From NCBI GenBank assembly GCA_960531495.1, contig OY482852.1, positions 33,578,117-33,642,116 of the forward strand: a stretch of DNA of 64,000 nt. Direction: 5' to 3'. The notes beneath the pieces were generated by a model. The model did not search any database, was not told where the DNA came from, and saw only the letters and a program-made list of their open reading frames with translations. The stretch's first letter is position 1; the number at the start of each line of letters is the position of its first letter. The DNA comes from Zeus faber (taxonomy: Eukaryota; Chordata; Actinopteri; Zeiformes; Zeidae). The translations under genes and the position numbers were made by a program. This document shows, piece by piece, positions 38,683 to 51,800 of this stretch.

Positions 38683-41233
38683 TACAATGGTGAACTAGTA
38701 TATGCTGCTAAAGTGTTGTTTGTCAAACAGTGTTAGGCCCATACAACATGTATTTGTTGAGGTATGAGCATTTTCAGAACTTGTGACGGTTTGCTGTCTA
38801 GCTGAATTAGAGAAACACCGAACCATTGTCTCTTCAGAGGTGAATGATTCAGAATGCTGCAGTACAGCATAGAAATTTAATTAATATGATGAACTATTAT
38901 GTGCTTCCTAAGTTTTTCTCTCAGATTTCTATGCCCATCTAACATGTATTTCTGGAGTTATGATCATTTTCATCATAGTGTGCACACGTGTGAAAAAATG
39001 CATTTTCAGCCGATTTAAACGTCGAAAAGGCGAATTGGTCAAAAGCTTTAGTCATTACTTTGAGTGACAGAGTCAGACAGTTCAAATACAATGGTGAACT
39101 AGTATATGCTGCTAAAATGTTGTTTGTCAACCAGTTTTAGGCCCATATAAAATGTATTTGTCGAGTTATGATCATTTTCATCATAGTGTGCACATCTGGG
39201 AAAAAAAGCATTTTCAGCCGATTTAAACGTCGAAAAGGGGAATTGGTTAAACGCTTCAGTCATTACTCTGTATGACAGTTTAAATACAATGGTGAACTAG
39301 TATATACTGCTAAAGTGTTGTTTGTCAAACAGTTTTAGGCCCATCTAACATGTATTTGTCGAGTTATGATCATTTTCATCATTGTGTGCACATGTGGGAA
39401 AAAACGCATTTTCAGCCGATTTAAACGTCGAAAAGGGGAATTGGTTAAACGCTTCAGTCATTACTCTGTGTGACAGTGTCAGACAGTTTAAATACAATGG
39501 TGAACTAGTATATGCTGCTAAAGCGTTGTTTGTCAAACAGTTTTAGGCCCAAACAACATGTATTTGTCGAGGTTTGAGCATTTTCAGAACATTGGACGGT
39601 TTGCTGTCTAGCTGAATTAGAGAAACACCGAACCATTGTCTCTTCAGAGGTGAATGATTCAGAATGCTGCAGTACAGCATAGAAATTTAATTAATATGAT
39701 GAACTATTATGTGCTTCTTAAGTGTTTCTCACAGATTTCTAGGCCCATCTAACATGTATTTGTGGAGTTATGATCATTTTCATCATTGTGTGCACATGTG
39801 GGAAAAAACGCATTTTCAGCCGATTTAAATGTCGAAAAGGGGAATTGGTTAAACGCTTCAGTCATTACTCTGTGTGACAGTGTCAGACAGTTTAAATACA
39901 ATGGTGAACTAGTATATGCTGCTAAAGTGTTGTTTGTCAACCAGTTTTAGACCCATCTAACATGTATTTGTCGAGTTATGATCATTTTCATCATTATGTG
40001 CACATGTGGGAAAAACGCATTTTCAGCCGATTTAAACGTCGAAAAGGGGAATTGCTTAAACGCTTCAGTCATTACTCTGTGTGACAGTGTCAGACAGTTT
40101 AAATACAATGGTGAACTAGTATATGATGCTAAAGTGTTGTTTGTCAAACAGTTTTAGGCCCATACAACATGTATTTGTTGAGGTATGAGCATTTTCAGAA
40201 CATTGGACGGTTTGCTGTCTAGCTGAATTAGAGAAACACCGAACCATTGTCTCTTCAGCGGTGAATGATTCAGAATGCTGCAGTACAGCATTGAAATTTA
40301 ATTAATATGATGAACTATTATGTGCTTCCTTAGTTTTTCTCTCAGATTTCTATGCCCATCTAACATATATTTCTGGAGATATGATCATTTTCAGAACTTG
40401 TGACGGTTTGCTGTCTAGCTGAATTAGAGAAACACCGAACCATTGTCTCTTCAGAGGTGAATGATTCAGAATGCTGCAGTACAGCATAGAAATTTAATTA
40501 ATATGATGAACTATTATGTGCTTCTTAAGTGTTTCTCACAGATTTCTAGGCCCATCTAACATGTATTTGTGGAGTTATGATCATTTTCATCATTGTGTGC
40601 ACATGTGGGAAAAAACGCATTTTCAGCCGATTTAAACGTCGAAAAGGGGAATTGGTTAAACGCTTCAGTCATTACTCTGTGTGACAGTGTCAGACAGTTT
40701 AAATACAATGGTGAACTAGTATATGCTGCTAAAGCGTTGTTTGTCAAACAGTTTTAGGCCCATACAACATGTATTTGTCGAGGTATGAGCATTTTCAGAA
40801 CATTGGACGGTTTGCTGTCTAGCTGAATTAGAGAAACACCGAACCATTGTCTCTTCAGAGGTGAATGATTCAGAATGCTGCAGTACAGCATTGAAATTTA
40901 ATTAATGTGATGAACTTTTATGTGCTTCCTAAGTTTTTCTCTAAGATTTCTATGCCCATCTAACATGTATTTCTGGAGATATGATCATTTTCAGAACTTG
41001 TGACGGTTTGCTGTCTAGCTGAATTAGAGAAACACCGAACCATTGTCTCTTCAGAGGTGAATGATTCAGAATGCTGCAGTACAGCATAGAAATTTAATTA
41101 ATATGATGAACTATTATGTGCTTCTTAAGTGTTTCTCACAGATTTCTAGGCCCATCTAACATGTATTTGTGGAGTTATGATCATTTTCATCATTGTGTGC
41201 ACATGTGGGAAAAAACGCATTTTCAGCCGATTT
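38683..41233 (+). repeat. 2.55-kb duplicated block, copy 2
   Basis: This is the partner of 34,840-37,390. The match ends at the difference TTAAATGTCG (37,390) against TTAAACGTCG (41,233). Confidence 0.9.
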
Positions 41234-43598
41234 AAACGTCGAAAAGGGGAATTGCTTAAACGCTTCAGTCATTACTCTGTGTGACAGTGTCAGACAGTTT
41301 AAATACAATGGTGAACTAGTATATGCTGCTAAAGTGTTGTTTGTCAAACAGTTTTAGGCCCATATAAAATGTATTTGTTGAGTTATGATCATTTTCATCA
41401 TTATGTGTACATGTGGGAAAAAACGCATTTTCAGCCGATTTAAACGTCGAAAAGGGGAATTGGTTAAACGCTTCAGTCATTACTCTGTGTGACAGTGTCA
41501 GACAGTTTAAATACAATGGTGAACTAGTATATGCTGCTAAAGCGTTGTTTGTCAAACAGTTTTAGGCCCAAACAACATGTAATTGTTGAGGTATGAGCAT
41601 TTTCAGAACATTGGACGGTTTGCTGTCTAGCTGAATTAGAGAAACACCGAACCATTGTCTCTTCAGAGGTGAATGATTCAGAATGCTGCAGGACAGCATA
41701 GAAATTTTATTAATATGATGAACTATTATGTGCTTCCTAAGTTTTTCTCTCAGATTTCTATGCCCATCTAACATGTATTTCTGGAGTTATGATCATTTTC
41801 ATCATAGTGTGCACACGTGTGAAAAAATGCATTTTCAGCCGATTTAAACGTCGAAAAGGCGAATTGGTCAAAAGCTTTAGTCATTACTTTGAGTGACAGA
41901 GTCAGACAGTTCAAATACAATGGTGAACTAGTATATGCTGCTAAAGTGTTGTTTGTCAACCAGTTTTAGGCCCATATAAAATGTATTTGTTGAGTTATGA
42001 TCATTTTCATCATTATGTGTACATGTGGGAAAAAACGCATTTTCAGCCGATTTAAACGTCGAAAAGGGGAATTGGTTAAACGCTTCAGTCATTACTCTGT
42101 GTGACAGTGTCAGACAGTTTAAATACAATTGTGAACTAGTATATGCTGCTAAAGCGTTGTTTGTCAAACAGTTTTAGGCCCAAACAACATGTATTTGTCG
42201 AGGTATGAGCATTTTCAGAACATTGGACGGTTTGCTGTCTAGCTGAATTAGAGAAACACCGAACCATTGTCTCTTCAGAGGTGAATGATTCAGAATGCTG
42301 CAGTACAGCATAGAAATTTAATTAATATGATGAACTATTATGTGCTTCTTAAGTGTTTCTCACAGATTTCTAGGCCCATCTAACATGTATTTGTGGAGTT
42401 ATGATCATTTTCATCATTGTGTGCACATGTGGGAAAAAACGCATTTTCAGCCGATTTAAACGTCGAAAAGGGGAATTGGTTAAACGCTTCAGTCATTACT
42501 CTGTGTGACAGTGTCGGACAGTTTAAATACAATGGTGAACTAGTATATGCTGCTAAAGTGTTGTTTGTCAAAAAGTTTTAGGCCCATCTAACATGTATTT
42601 GTCGAGTTATGATCATTTTCATCATTGTGTGCACATGTGGGACAAAACGCATTTTCAGCCGATTTAAACGTCGAAAAGGGGAATTGGTTAAACGCTTCAG
42701 TCATTACTCTGTGTGACAGTGTTAGACAGTTTAAATACAATGGTGAACTAGTATATGCTGCTAAAGCGTTGTTTGTCAAACAGTTTTAGGCCCATACAAC
42801 ATGTATTTGTCGAGTAATGAGCATTTTCAGAACATTGGACGGTTTGCTGTCTAGCTGAATTAGAGAAACACCGAACCATTGTCTCTTCAGAGGTGAATGA
42901 TTCAGAATGCTGCAGTACAGCATAGAAATTTAATTAATATGATGAACTATTATGTGCTTCTTAAGTGTTTCTCACTGATTTCTAGGCCCATCTAACATGT
43001 ATTTGTGGAGTTATGATCATTTTCATCATTGTGTGCACATGTGGGAAAAAACGCATTTTCAGCCGATTTAAACGTCGAAAAGGCGAATTGGTCAAAAGCT
43101 TTAGTCATTACTTTGAGTGACAGAGTCAGACAGTTCAAATACAATGGTGAACTAGTATATGCTGCTAAAGTGTTGTTTGTCAACCAGTTTAAGGCCCATA
43201 TAAAATGTATTTGTCGAGTTATGATCATTTTCATCATAGTGTGCACTTCTGGGAAAAAAAGCATTTTCAGCCGATTTAAACGTCGAAAAGGGGAATTGGT
43301 TAAACGCTTCAGTCATTACTCTGTATGACAGTGTCAGACAGTGTAAATACAATGGTGAACTAGTATATACTGCTAAAGTGTTGTTTGTCAAACAGTTTTA
43401 GGCCCATCTAACATGTATTTGTCGAGTTATGATCATTTTCATCATTGTGTGCACATGTGGGAAAAAACGCATTTTCAGCCGATTTAAACGTCGAAAAGGG
43501 GAATTGGTTAAACGCTTCAGTCATTACTCTGTGTGACAGTGTCAGACAGTTTAAATACAATGGTGAACTGCTAAAGCGTTGTTTGTCAAACAGTTTTA
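41234..43598 (+). repeat. A/B stretch with two A2 units
   Basis: Monomer starts include 41,357 (A), 41,565 (B), 41,761 (A2), 41,969 (A), 42,177 (B), 42,373 and 42,581 (A), 42,789 (B), 42,985 (A2), 43,193 (A) and 43,401 (A). The last has lost 10 bp at 43,568 (GGTGAACTGCTAAAG), so it is 198 bp. Confidence 0.85.
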
Positions 43599-44822
43599 GG
43601 CCCATACAACATGTATTTCTGGAGTTATGATCATTTTCAGAACTTGTGACGGTTTGCTGTCTAGCTGAATTAGAGAAACACCGAACCATTGTCTCTTCAG
43701 AGGTGAATGATTCAGAATGCTGCAGGACAGCATAGAAATTTTATTAATATGATGAACTATTATGTGCTTCCTAAGTTTTTCTCTCAGATTTCTATGCCCA
43801 TCTAACATGTATTTCTGGAGTTATGATCATTTTCAGAACTTGTGACGGTTTGCTGTCTAGCTGAATTAGAGAAACACCGAACCATTGTCTCTTCAGCGGT
43901 GAATGATTCAGAATGCTGCAGTACAGCATAGAAATTTAATTAATATGATGAACTATTATGTGCTTCTTAAGTGTTTCTCACAGATTTCTAGGCCCATCTA
44001 ACATGTATTTGTGGAGTTATGATCATTTTCATCATTGTGTGCACATGTGGGAAAAAACGCAATTTCAGCCGATTTAAACGTCGAAAAGGGGAATTGGTTA
44101 AACGCTTTAGTCATTACTCTGTGTGACAGTGTCAGACAGTTTAAATACAATGGTGAACTAGTATATGCTGCTAAAGTGTTGTTTGTCAAACAGTTTTAGG
44201 CCCATGTAAAATGTATTTGTGGAGTTAGGATCATTTTCATCATAATGTGCACATGTGGGAAAAAACGCATTTTCCGCCGATTTAAACGTCGAAAAGGGGA
44301 ATTGCTTAAACGCTTCAGTCATTACTCTGTGTGACAGTGTCAGACAGTTTAAATACAATGGTGAACTAGTATATGCTGCTAAAGCGTTGTTTGTCAACCA
44401 GTTTTAGGCCCATATAAAATGTATTTGTCGAGTTATGATCATTTTCATCATAGTGTGCACATCTGGGAAAAAAAGCATTTTCAGCCGATTTAAACGTCGA
44501 AAAGGGGAATTGGTTAAACGCTTCAGTCATTACTCTGTGTGACAGTGTCAGACAGTTTAAATACAATGGTGAACTAGTATATGCTGCTAAAGTGTTGTTT
44601 GTCAACCAGTTTTAGGCCCATCTAACATGTATTTGTCGAGTTATGATCATTTTCATCATTATGTGTACATGTGGGAAAAAACGCATTTTCAGCCGATTTA
44701 AACGTCGAAAATGGGAATTGGTTAAACGCTTCAGTCATTACTCTGTGTGACAGTGTCAGACAGTTTAAATACAATGGTGAACTAGTATATGCTGCTAAAG
44801 CGTTGTTTGTCAAACAGTTTTA
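43599..44822 (+). repeat. A/B stretch: BB AAAA
   Basis: The left part is nearly identical to the region starting at 46,801 (offset 3,202), up to about 44,230. The AAAA run at 43,991-44,822 is among the longest unbroken A runs of this arm and leads into the deleted unit that follows. Confidence 0.83.
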
Positions 44823-44977
44823 GGCCCAAACAACATGTATTTGTCGAGGTATGAGCATTTGGTTAGGGGAATTGGTTAAACGCTTCAGTCATTACTCTGT
44901 GTGACAGTGTCAGACAGTTTAAATACAATGGTGAACTAGTGTATATGCTGCTAAAGCGTTGTTTGTCAAACAATTTT
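44823..44977 (+). repeat. Rearranged short monomer (about 155 bp)
   Basis: The unit begins with a B-type head (CAACATGTATTTGTCGAGG, then TATGAGCATTT). It jumps directly to GGTTAGGGGAATTGG, the middle of monomer A. About 52 bp of a 208-bp unit are missing. It also has an extra GT before ATATGCTGC. This is the only monomer with such a large internal deletion that I found in the forward arm. Confidence 0.85.
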
Positions 44978-46604
44978 AGCCCAAACAACATGTATTTGTC
45001 GAGGTATGAGCATTTTCAGAACATTGGACGGTTTGCTGTCTAGCTGAATTAGAGAAACACCGAACCATTGTCTCTTCAGAGGTGAATGATTCAGAATGCT
45101 GCAGTACAGCATAGAAATTTAATTAATATGATGAACTATTATGTGCTTCTTAAGTGTTTCTCACAGATTTCTAGGCCCATCTAACATTTATTTGTGGAGT
45201 TATGATCATTTTCATCATTGTGTGCACATGTGGGAAAAAACGCATTTTCAGCCGATTTAAACGTCGAAAAGGGGAATTGGTTAAACGCTTCAGTCATTAC
45301 TCTGTGTGACAGTGTCAGACAGTTTAAATACAATGGTGAACTAGTATATGCTGCTAAAGTGTTGTTTGTCAAACAGTTTTAGGCCCATCTAACATGTATT
45401 TGTCGAGTTATGGTCATTTTCATCATTATGTGCACATGTGGGAAAAAACGCATTTTCAGCCGATTTAAACGTCGAAAAGGGGAATAGCTTAAACGCTTCA
45501 GTCATTACTCTGTGTGACAGTGTCAGACAGTTTAAATACAATGGTGAACTAGTATATGCTGCTAAAGCGTTGTTTGTCAAACAGTTTTTGGCCCAAACAA
45601 CATGTATTTGTCGAGGTATGAGCATTTTCAGAACATTGGACGGTTTGCTGTCTAGCTGAATTAGAGAAACACCGAACCATTGTCTCTTCAGAGGTGAATG
45701 ATTCAGAATGCTGCACTACAGCATTGAAATTTAATTAATATGATGAACTATTATGTGCTTCTTATGTGTTTCTCACAGAGTTCTAGGCCCATCTAACATG
45801 TATTTGTGGAGTTATGATCATTTTCATCATTGTGTGCACATGTGGGAAAAAACGCATTTTAAGCCGATTTAAACGTCGAAAAGGGGAATTGGTTAAACGC
45901 TTCAGTCGTTACTCTGTGTGACAGTGTCAGACAGTTTAAATACAATGGTGAACTAGTATATGCTGCTAAAGCGTTGTTTGTCAAACAGTTTTAGCCCAAA
46001 CAACATGTATTTGTCGAGGTATGAGCATTTTCAGAACATTGGACGGTTTGCTGTCTAGCTGAATTAGAGAAACACCGAACCATTGTCTCTTCAGAGGTGA
46101 ATGATTCAGAATGCTGCAGTACAGCATAGAAATTTAATTAATATGATGAACTATTATGTGCTTCTTAAGTGTTTCTCCCAGATTTCTAGGCCCATCTAAC
46201 ATGTATTTGTGGAGTTATGATCATTTTCATCATTGTGTGCACATGTGGGAAAAAACGAATTTTCAGCCGATTTAAACGTCGAAAAGGGGAATTGGTTAAA
46301 CGCTTCAGTCATTACTCTGTGTGACAGTGTCAGACAGTTTAAATACAATGGTGAACTAGTATATGCTGCTAAAGTGTTGTTTGTCAAACAGTTTTAGGCC
46401 CATCTAACATGTATTTGTCGAGTTATGGTCATTTTCATCATTATGTGCACATGTGGGAAAAAACGCATTTTCAGCCGATTTAAACGTCGAAAAGGGGAAT
46501 TGCTTAAACGCTTCAGTCATTACTCTGTGTGACAGTGTCAGACAGTTTAAATACAATGGTGAACTAGTATATGCTGCTAAAGCGTTGTTTGTCAAACAGT
46601 TTTA
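44978..46604 (+). repeat. A/B stretch with a 1,015-bp tandem copy
   Basis: The order is B A A, B A, B A A. Sequence from 44,978 to about 45,560 is repeated at 45,993 to about 46,575 (offset 1,015). Both copies begin with the same one-base loss (TTTTAGCCC instead of TTTTAGGCCC). Confidence 0.83.
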
Positions 46605-48888
46605 GGCCCATACAACATGTATTTGTCGAGTAATGAGCATTTTCAGAACATTGGACGTTTTGCTGTCTAGCTGAATTAGAGAAACACCGAACCATTGTCT
46701 CTTCAGAGGTGAATGATTCAGAATGCTGCAGTACAGCATTGAAATGTAATTAATATGATGAACTATTATGTGCTTCCTAAGTTTTTCTCTCAGATTTCTA
46801 TGCCCATCTAACATGTATTTCTGGAGTTATGATCATTTTCAGAACTTGTGACGGTTTGCTGTCTAGCTGAATTAGAGAAACACCGAACCATTGTCTCTTC
46901 AGAGGTGAATGATTCAGAATGCTGCAGGACAGCATAGAAATTTTATTAATATGATGAACTATTATGTGCTTCCTAAGTTTTTCTCTCAGATTTCTATGCC
47001 CATCTAACATGTATTTCTGGAGTTATGATCATTTTCAGAACTTGTGACGGTTTGCTGTCTAGCTGAATTAGAGAAACACCGAACCATTGTCTCTTCAGCG
47101 GTGAATGATTCAGAATGCTGCAGTACAGCATAGAAATTTAATTAATATGATGAACTATTATGTGCTTCTTAAGTGTTTCTCACAGATTTCTAGGCCCATC
47201 TAACATGTATTTGTGGAGTTATGATCATTTTCATCATTGTGTGCACATGTGGGAAAAAACGCATTTTCAGCCGATTTAAACGTCGAAAAGGGGAATTGGT
47301 TAAACGCTTTAGTCATTACTCTGTGTGACAGTGTCAGACAGTTTAAATACAATGGTGAACTAGTATATGCTGCTAAAGTGTTGTTTGTCAAACAGTTTTA
47401 GGCCCATGTAAAATGTATTTGTGGAGTTAGGATCATTTTCATCATTATGTGCACATGTCGGAAAAAACGCATTTTCAGCCGATTTAAACGTCGAAAAGGG
47501 GAATTGCTTAAACGCTTCAGTCATTACTCTGTGTGACAGTGTCAGACAGTTTAAATACAATGGTGAACTAGTATATGCTGCTAAAGTGTTGTTTGTCAAA
47601 CAGTTTTAGGCCCATGTAAAATGTATTTGTCGAGTTATGATCATTTTCATCATTGTGTGCACATGTGGGAAAAAACGCATTTTCAGACGATTTAAACGTC
47701 GAAAAGGGGAATTGGTTAAACGCTTCAGTCATTACTCTGTGTGACAGTGTCAGACAGTTTAAATACAATGGTGAACTGCTATATGCTGCTAAAGCGTTGT
47801 TTGTCAAACAGTCTTAGGCCCATACAACATGTATTTGTCGAGGTATGAGCATTTTCAGAACATTGGACGGTTTGCTGTCTAGCTGAATTAGAGAAACACC
47901 GAACCATTGTCTCTTCAGAGGGGAATGATTCAGAATGCTGCAGGACAGCATAGAAATTTTATTAATATGATGAACTATTATGTGCTTCCTAAGTTTTTCT
48001 CTCAGATTTCTATGCCCATCTAACATGTATTTCTGGAGTTATGATCATTTTCATCATAGTGTGCACACGTGTGAAAAAATGCATTTTCAGCCGATTTAAA
48101 CGTCGAAAAGGCGAATTGGTCAAAAGCTTTAGTCATTACTTTGAGTGACAGAGTCAGACAGTTCAAATACAATGGTGAACTAGTATATGCTGCTAAAGTG
48201 TTGTTTGTCAACCAGTTTTAGGCCCATATAAAATGTATTTGTGGAGTTATGATCATTTTCATCATAGTGTGCACATCTGGGAAAAAAAGCATTTTCAGCC
48301 GATTTAAACGTCGAAAAGGGGAATTGGTTAAACGCTTCAGTCATTACTCTGTGTGACAGTGTCAGACAGTTTAAATACAATGGTGAACTAGTATATGCTG
48401 CTAAAGTGTTGTTTGTCAACAAGTTTTAGGCCCATCTAACATGTATTTGTCGAGTTATGATCATTTTCATCATTATGTGTACATGTGGGAAAAAACGCAT
48501 TTTCAGCCGATTTAAACGTCGAAAAGGGGAATTGGTTAAACGCTTCAGTCATTACTCTGTGTGACAGTGTCAGACAGTTTAAATACAATGGTGAACTAGT
48601 ATATGCTGCTAAAGCGTTGTTTGTCAAACAGTGTTAGGCCCATACAACATGTATTTGTTGAGGTATGAGCATTTTCAGAACTTGTGACGGTTTGCTGTCT
48701 AGCTGAATTAGAGAAACACCGAACCATTGTCTCTTCAGAGGTGAATGATTCAGAATGCTGCAGTACAGCATTGAAATTTTATTAATATGATGAACTATTA
48801 TGTGCTTCCTAAGTTTTTCTCTCAGATTTCTATGCCCATCTAACATGTATTTCTGGAGTTATGATCATTTTCAGAACTTGTGACTGTT
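46605..48888 (+). repeat. Terminal forward-arm stretch, ends in truncated B
   Basis: The order is BBB AAA B A2 A A B, then a B that stops after about 50-56 bp. Monomer starts are 46,605, 46,801, 46,997, 47,193, 47,401, 47,609, 47,817, 48,013, 48,221, 48,429, 48,637 and 48,833. Confidence 0.87.
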
Positions 48889-48891
48889 TGA
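48881..48891. other. Inversion junction of the satellite
   Basis: A forward B reads TCAGAACTTGTGAC. Where the next bases should be GGTTTGCTGTC, the sequence reads TGTTTGACAAACAACAC, the reverse complement of the tail of monomer A. Both sides could supply GTTTG, so the exact join is ambiguous over a few bases of microhomology. From here to the window end every monomer is in the opposite orientation. Confidence 0.93.
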
Positions 48892-51800
48892 CAAACAACA
48901 CTTTAGCAGCACATACTAGTTTATCATTGTATTTAAACTGTCTGACACTGTCACATAGAGTAATGACTGAAGCGTTTAACCGTTCCGCCAAATCGACGTT
49001 AAAATCGGCTTAAAATGCATTTTTTCCCACATGTGTAGACTTTGATGAAAATTATCAGAACTCGAAAAATACATTTTATATGGGCCTAAAACTGGTTGAC
49101 AAACAAGACATTAGCAGCACATACTAGTTCATCATTGTATTTAAACTGTCTTTGAGAAAGACTTAAGAAGCAAAATAATTGTTCCTCATATTAATTAAAG
49201 TTATATGGTGTACGGCAGCATCCTGAATCATTCACCTACAAAGAGACAATGGTTCGGTGTTTCTCTAATTCAGCTCGACAGCAAATCGTCCAAAGTTCTG
49301 AAAATGATCATAACTCGAAAAATACATTTTATAAGGGCCTAAAACTGGCTGACAAACAACACTTTAGCAGCACATACTAGTTTATCATTGTATTTAAACT
49401 GTCTGACACTGTCACATAGAGTAATGACTGAAGCGTTTAACCGTTCCACCAAATCGACGTTAAAATCAGCTGAAAATGCATTTTTTCCCACATGTGTAGA
49501 CTTTGATGAAAATTATCAGAACTCGAAAAATACATTTTATATGGGCCTAAAACTGGTTGACAAACAAGACATAAGCAGCACATACTAGTTCATCATTGTA
49601 TTTAAACTGTCTTTGAGAAAGACTTAAGAAGCAAAATAATTGTTCCTCATATTAATTTAAGTTATATGGTGTACTGCAGCATTCTGAATCATTCACCTAC
49701 AAAGAGACAATGGTTCGGTGTTTCTCTAATTCAGCTCGACAGCAAATCGTCCAAAGTTCTGAAAATGATCATAACTCCACAAATACATGTTAGATGGGCC
49801 TAGAACTCTGTGAGAAACACTTAAGAAGCACATAATAGTTCATCATATTAATTAAATTTCTATGCCGTACTGCAGTATTCTGAATCATGCGCCTACAAAG
49901 AGACAATGGTTCGGTGTTTCTCTAATTCAGCTAGACAGCAAACGGTCCAAAGTTCGGAAAATGATCATAACTCGAAAAATACATTTTATATGGGCCTAAA
50001 ACTGGTTGGCAAACAACACTTTAGCAGCACATACTAGTTTATCATTGTATTTAAACTGTCTGACACTGTCACATAGTAATGGCTGAAGCGTTTAACCGAT
50101 CCGCCTTTTCGACGTTTAAATCGGCTGAAAATGCGTTTTTTTCCCACATGTGTAGACTTTGATGAAAATTATCATAACTCGAAAAATACATTTTATATGG
50201 GCCTAGAACTGGTTGACAAACAAGACTTTAGCAGCACATACTAGTTCATCATTGTATTTAAACTGTCTTTGAGAAAGACTTAAGAAGCAAAATAATTGTT
50301 TCTCATATTAATTAAAGTTATATGGTGTACTGCAGCATTCTGAATCATTCACCTACAAAGAGACAATGGTTCGGTGTTTCTCTAATTCAGCTAGACAGCA
50401 AATCGTCCAAAGTTCTGAAAATGATCATAACTCCACAAATACATGTTAGATGGGCCTAGAACTCTGTGAGAAACACTTAAGAAGCACATAATAGTTCATC
50501 ATATTAATTAAATTTCTATGCTGTACTGCAGTATTCTGAATCATGCACCTACAAAGAGACAATGGTTCGGTGTTTCTCTAATTCAGCTAGACAGCAAATC
50601 GTCCAAAGTTCTGAAAATGATCATAACTCGAAAAATACATTTTATATGGGCCTAAAACTGGTTGACAAACAACACTTTAGCAGCACATACTAGTTTATCA
50701 TTGTATTTAAACTGTCTGACACTGTCACATAGAGTAATGACTGAAGCGTTTAACCGTTCCGCCAAATCGACGTTAAAATCGGCTGAAAATGCGTTTTTTC
50801 CCACGTGTAGACTTTGATGAAAATTATCAGAACTCGAAAAATACATTTTATATGGGCCTAAAACTGGTTGACAAACAAGACTTTAGTAGCACATACTAGT
50901 TTATCATTGTATTTAAACTGTCTGACACTGTCACAGAGTAATGGCTGAAGCGTTTAACCGATCCGCCTTTTCAACGTTTAAATCGGCTGAAAATGCGTTT
51001 TTTCCCACATGTGTAGACTTTGATGAAAATTATCATAACTCGAAAAATACATTTTATATGGGCCTAAAACTGGTTGACAAACAAGACTTTAGCAGCACAT
51101 ACTAGTTTATCATTGTATTTAAACTGTCTTTGAGAAAGACTTAAGAAGCACATAATAGTTCCTCATATTCATTAAAGTTATATGGTGTACTGCAGCATTC
51201 TAAATCATGCGTCTACAAAGAGACAATGGTTCGGTGTTTCTCTAATTCAGCTAGACAGCAAACGATCCAAAGTTCTGAAAATGATCATAACTCGAAAAAT
51301 ACATTTTATATGGGCCTAAAACTGGTTGACAAACAACACTTTAGCAGCACATACTAGTTTATCATTGTATTTAAACTGTCTTTGCGAAAGACTTAAGAAG
51401 CACATAATTGTTCCTCATATTAATTAAAGTTATATGGTGTACTGCAGCATTCAAAATCATGCACCTACAAAGAGACAATTGTTCGGTGTTTCTCTAATTC
51501 AGCTAGACAGCAAATTGTCCAAAGTTCTGAACATGATCATAACTCGAAAAATACATTTTAAATGGGCCTAAAACTGTTTGAAAAACAACACTTTAGCAGC
51601 ACATACTAGTTTATCATTGTATTTAAACTGTCTGACACTGTCACATAGTAATGGCTGAAGCGTTTAACCGATCCGCCTTTTCGACGTTTAAATCGGCTGA
51701 AAATGCGTTTTTTCCCACATGTGTAGACTTTGATGAAAATTATCATAACTCGAAAAATACATTTTATATGGGCCTAAAACTGGTTGACAAACAAGACTTA

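Larger units (their letters stand above)
24938..48888 (+). repeat. Complex A/B satellite array, forward orientation
   Basis: The array holds about 72 A monomers (208 bp) and about 47 B monomers (196 bp) in strict head-to-tail order, with no foreign sequence. Each monomer starts at GGCCCAT or TGCCCAT. A and B share the first 41 bp or so (ACATGTATTTG, ATGATCATTTTCA) and a similar tail from GATGAAC or GGTGAAC onward; the middles differ. A is marked by GGGAAAAAACGC and TTTAAACGTCG, B by CTAGCTGAATTAG and ATGCTGCAG. Short frames of 60-80 codons recur in monomers on both strands; I do not consider them genes because most variants between copies change the encoded residue. Confidence 0.97.
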
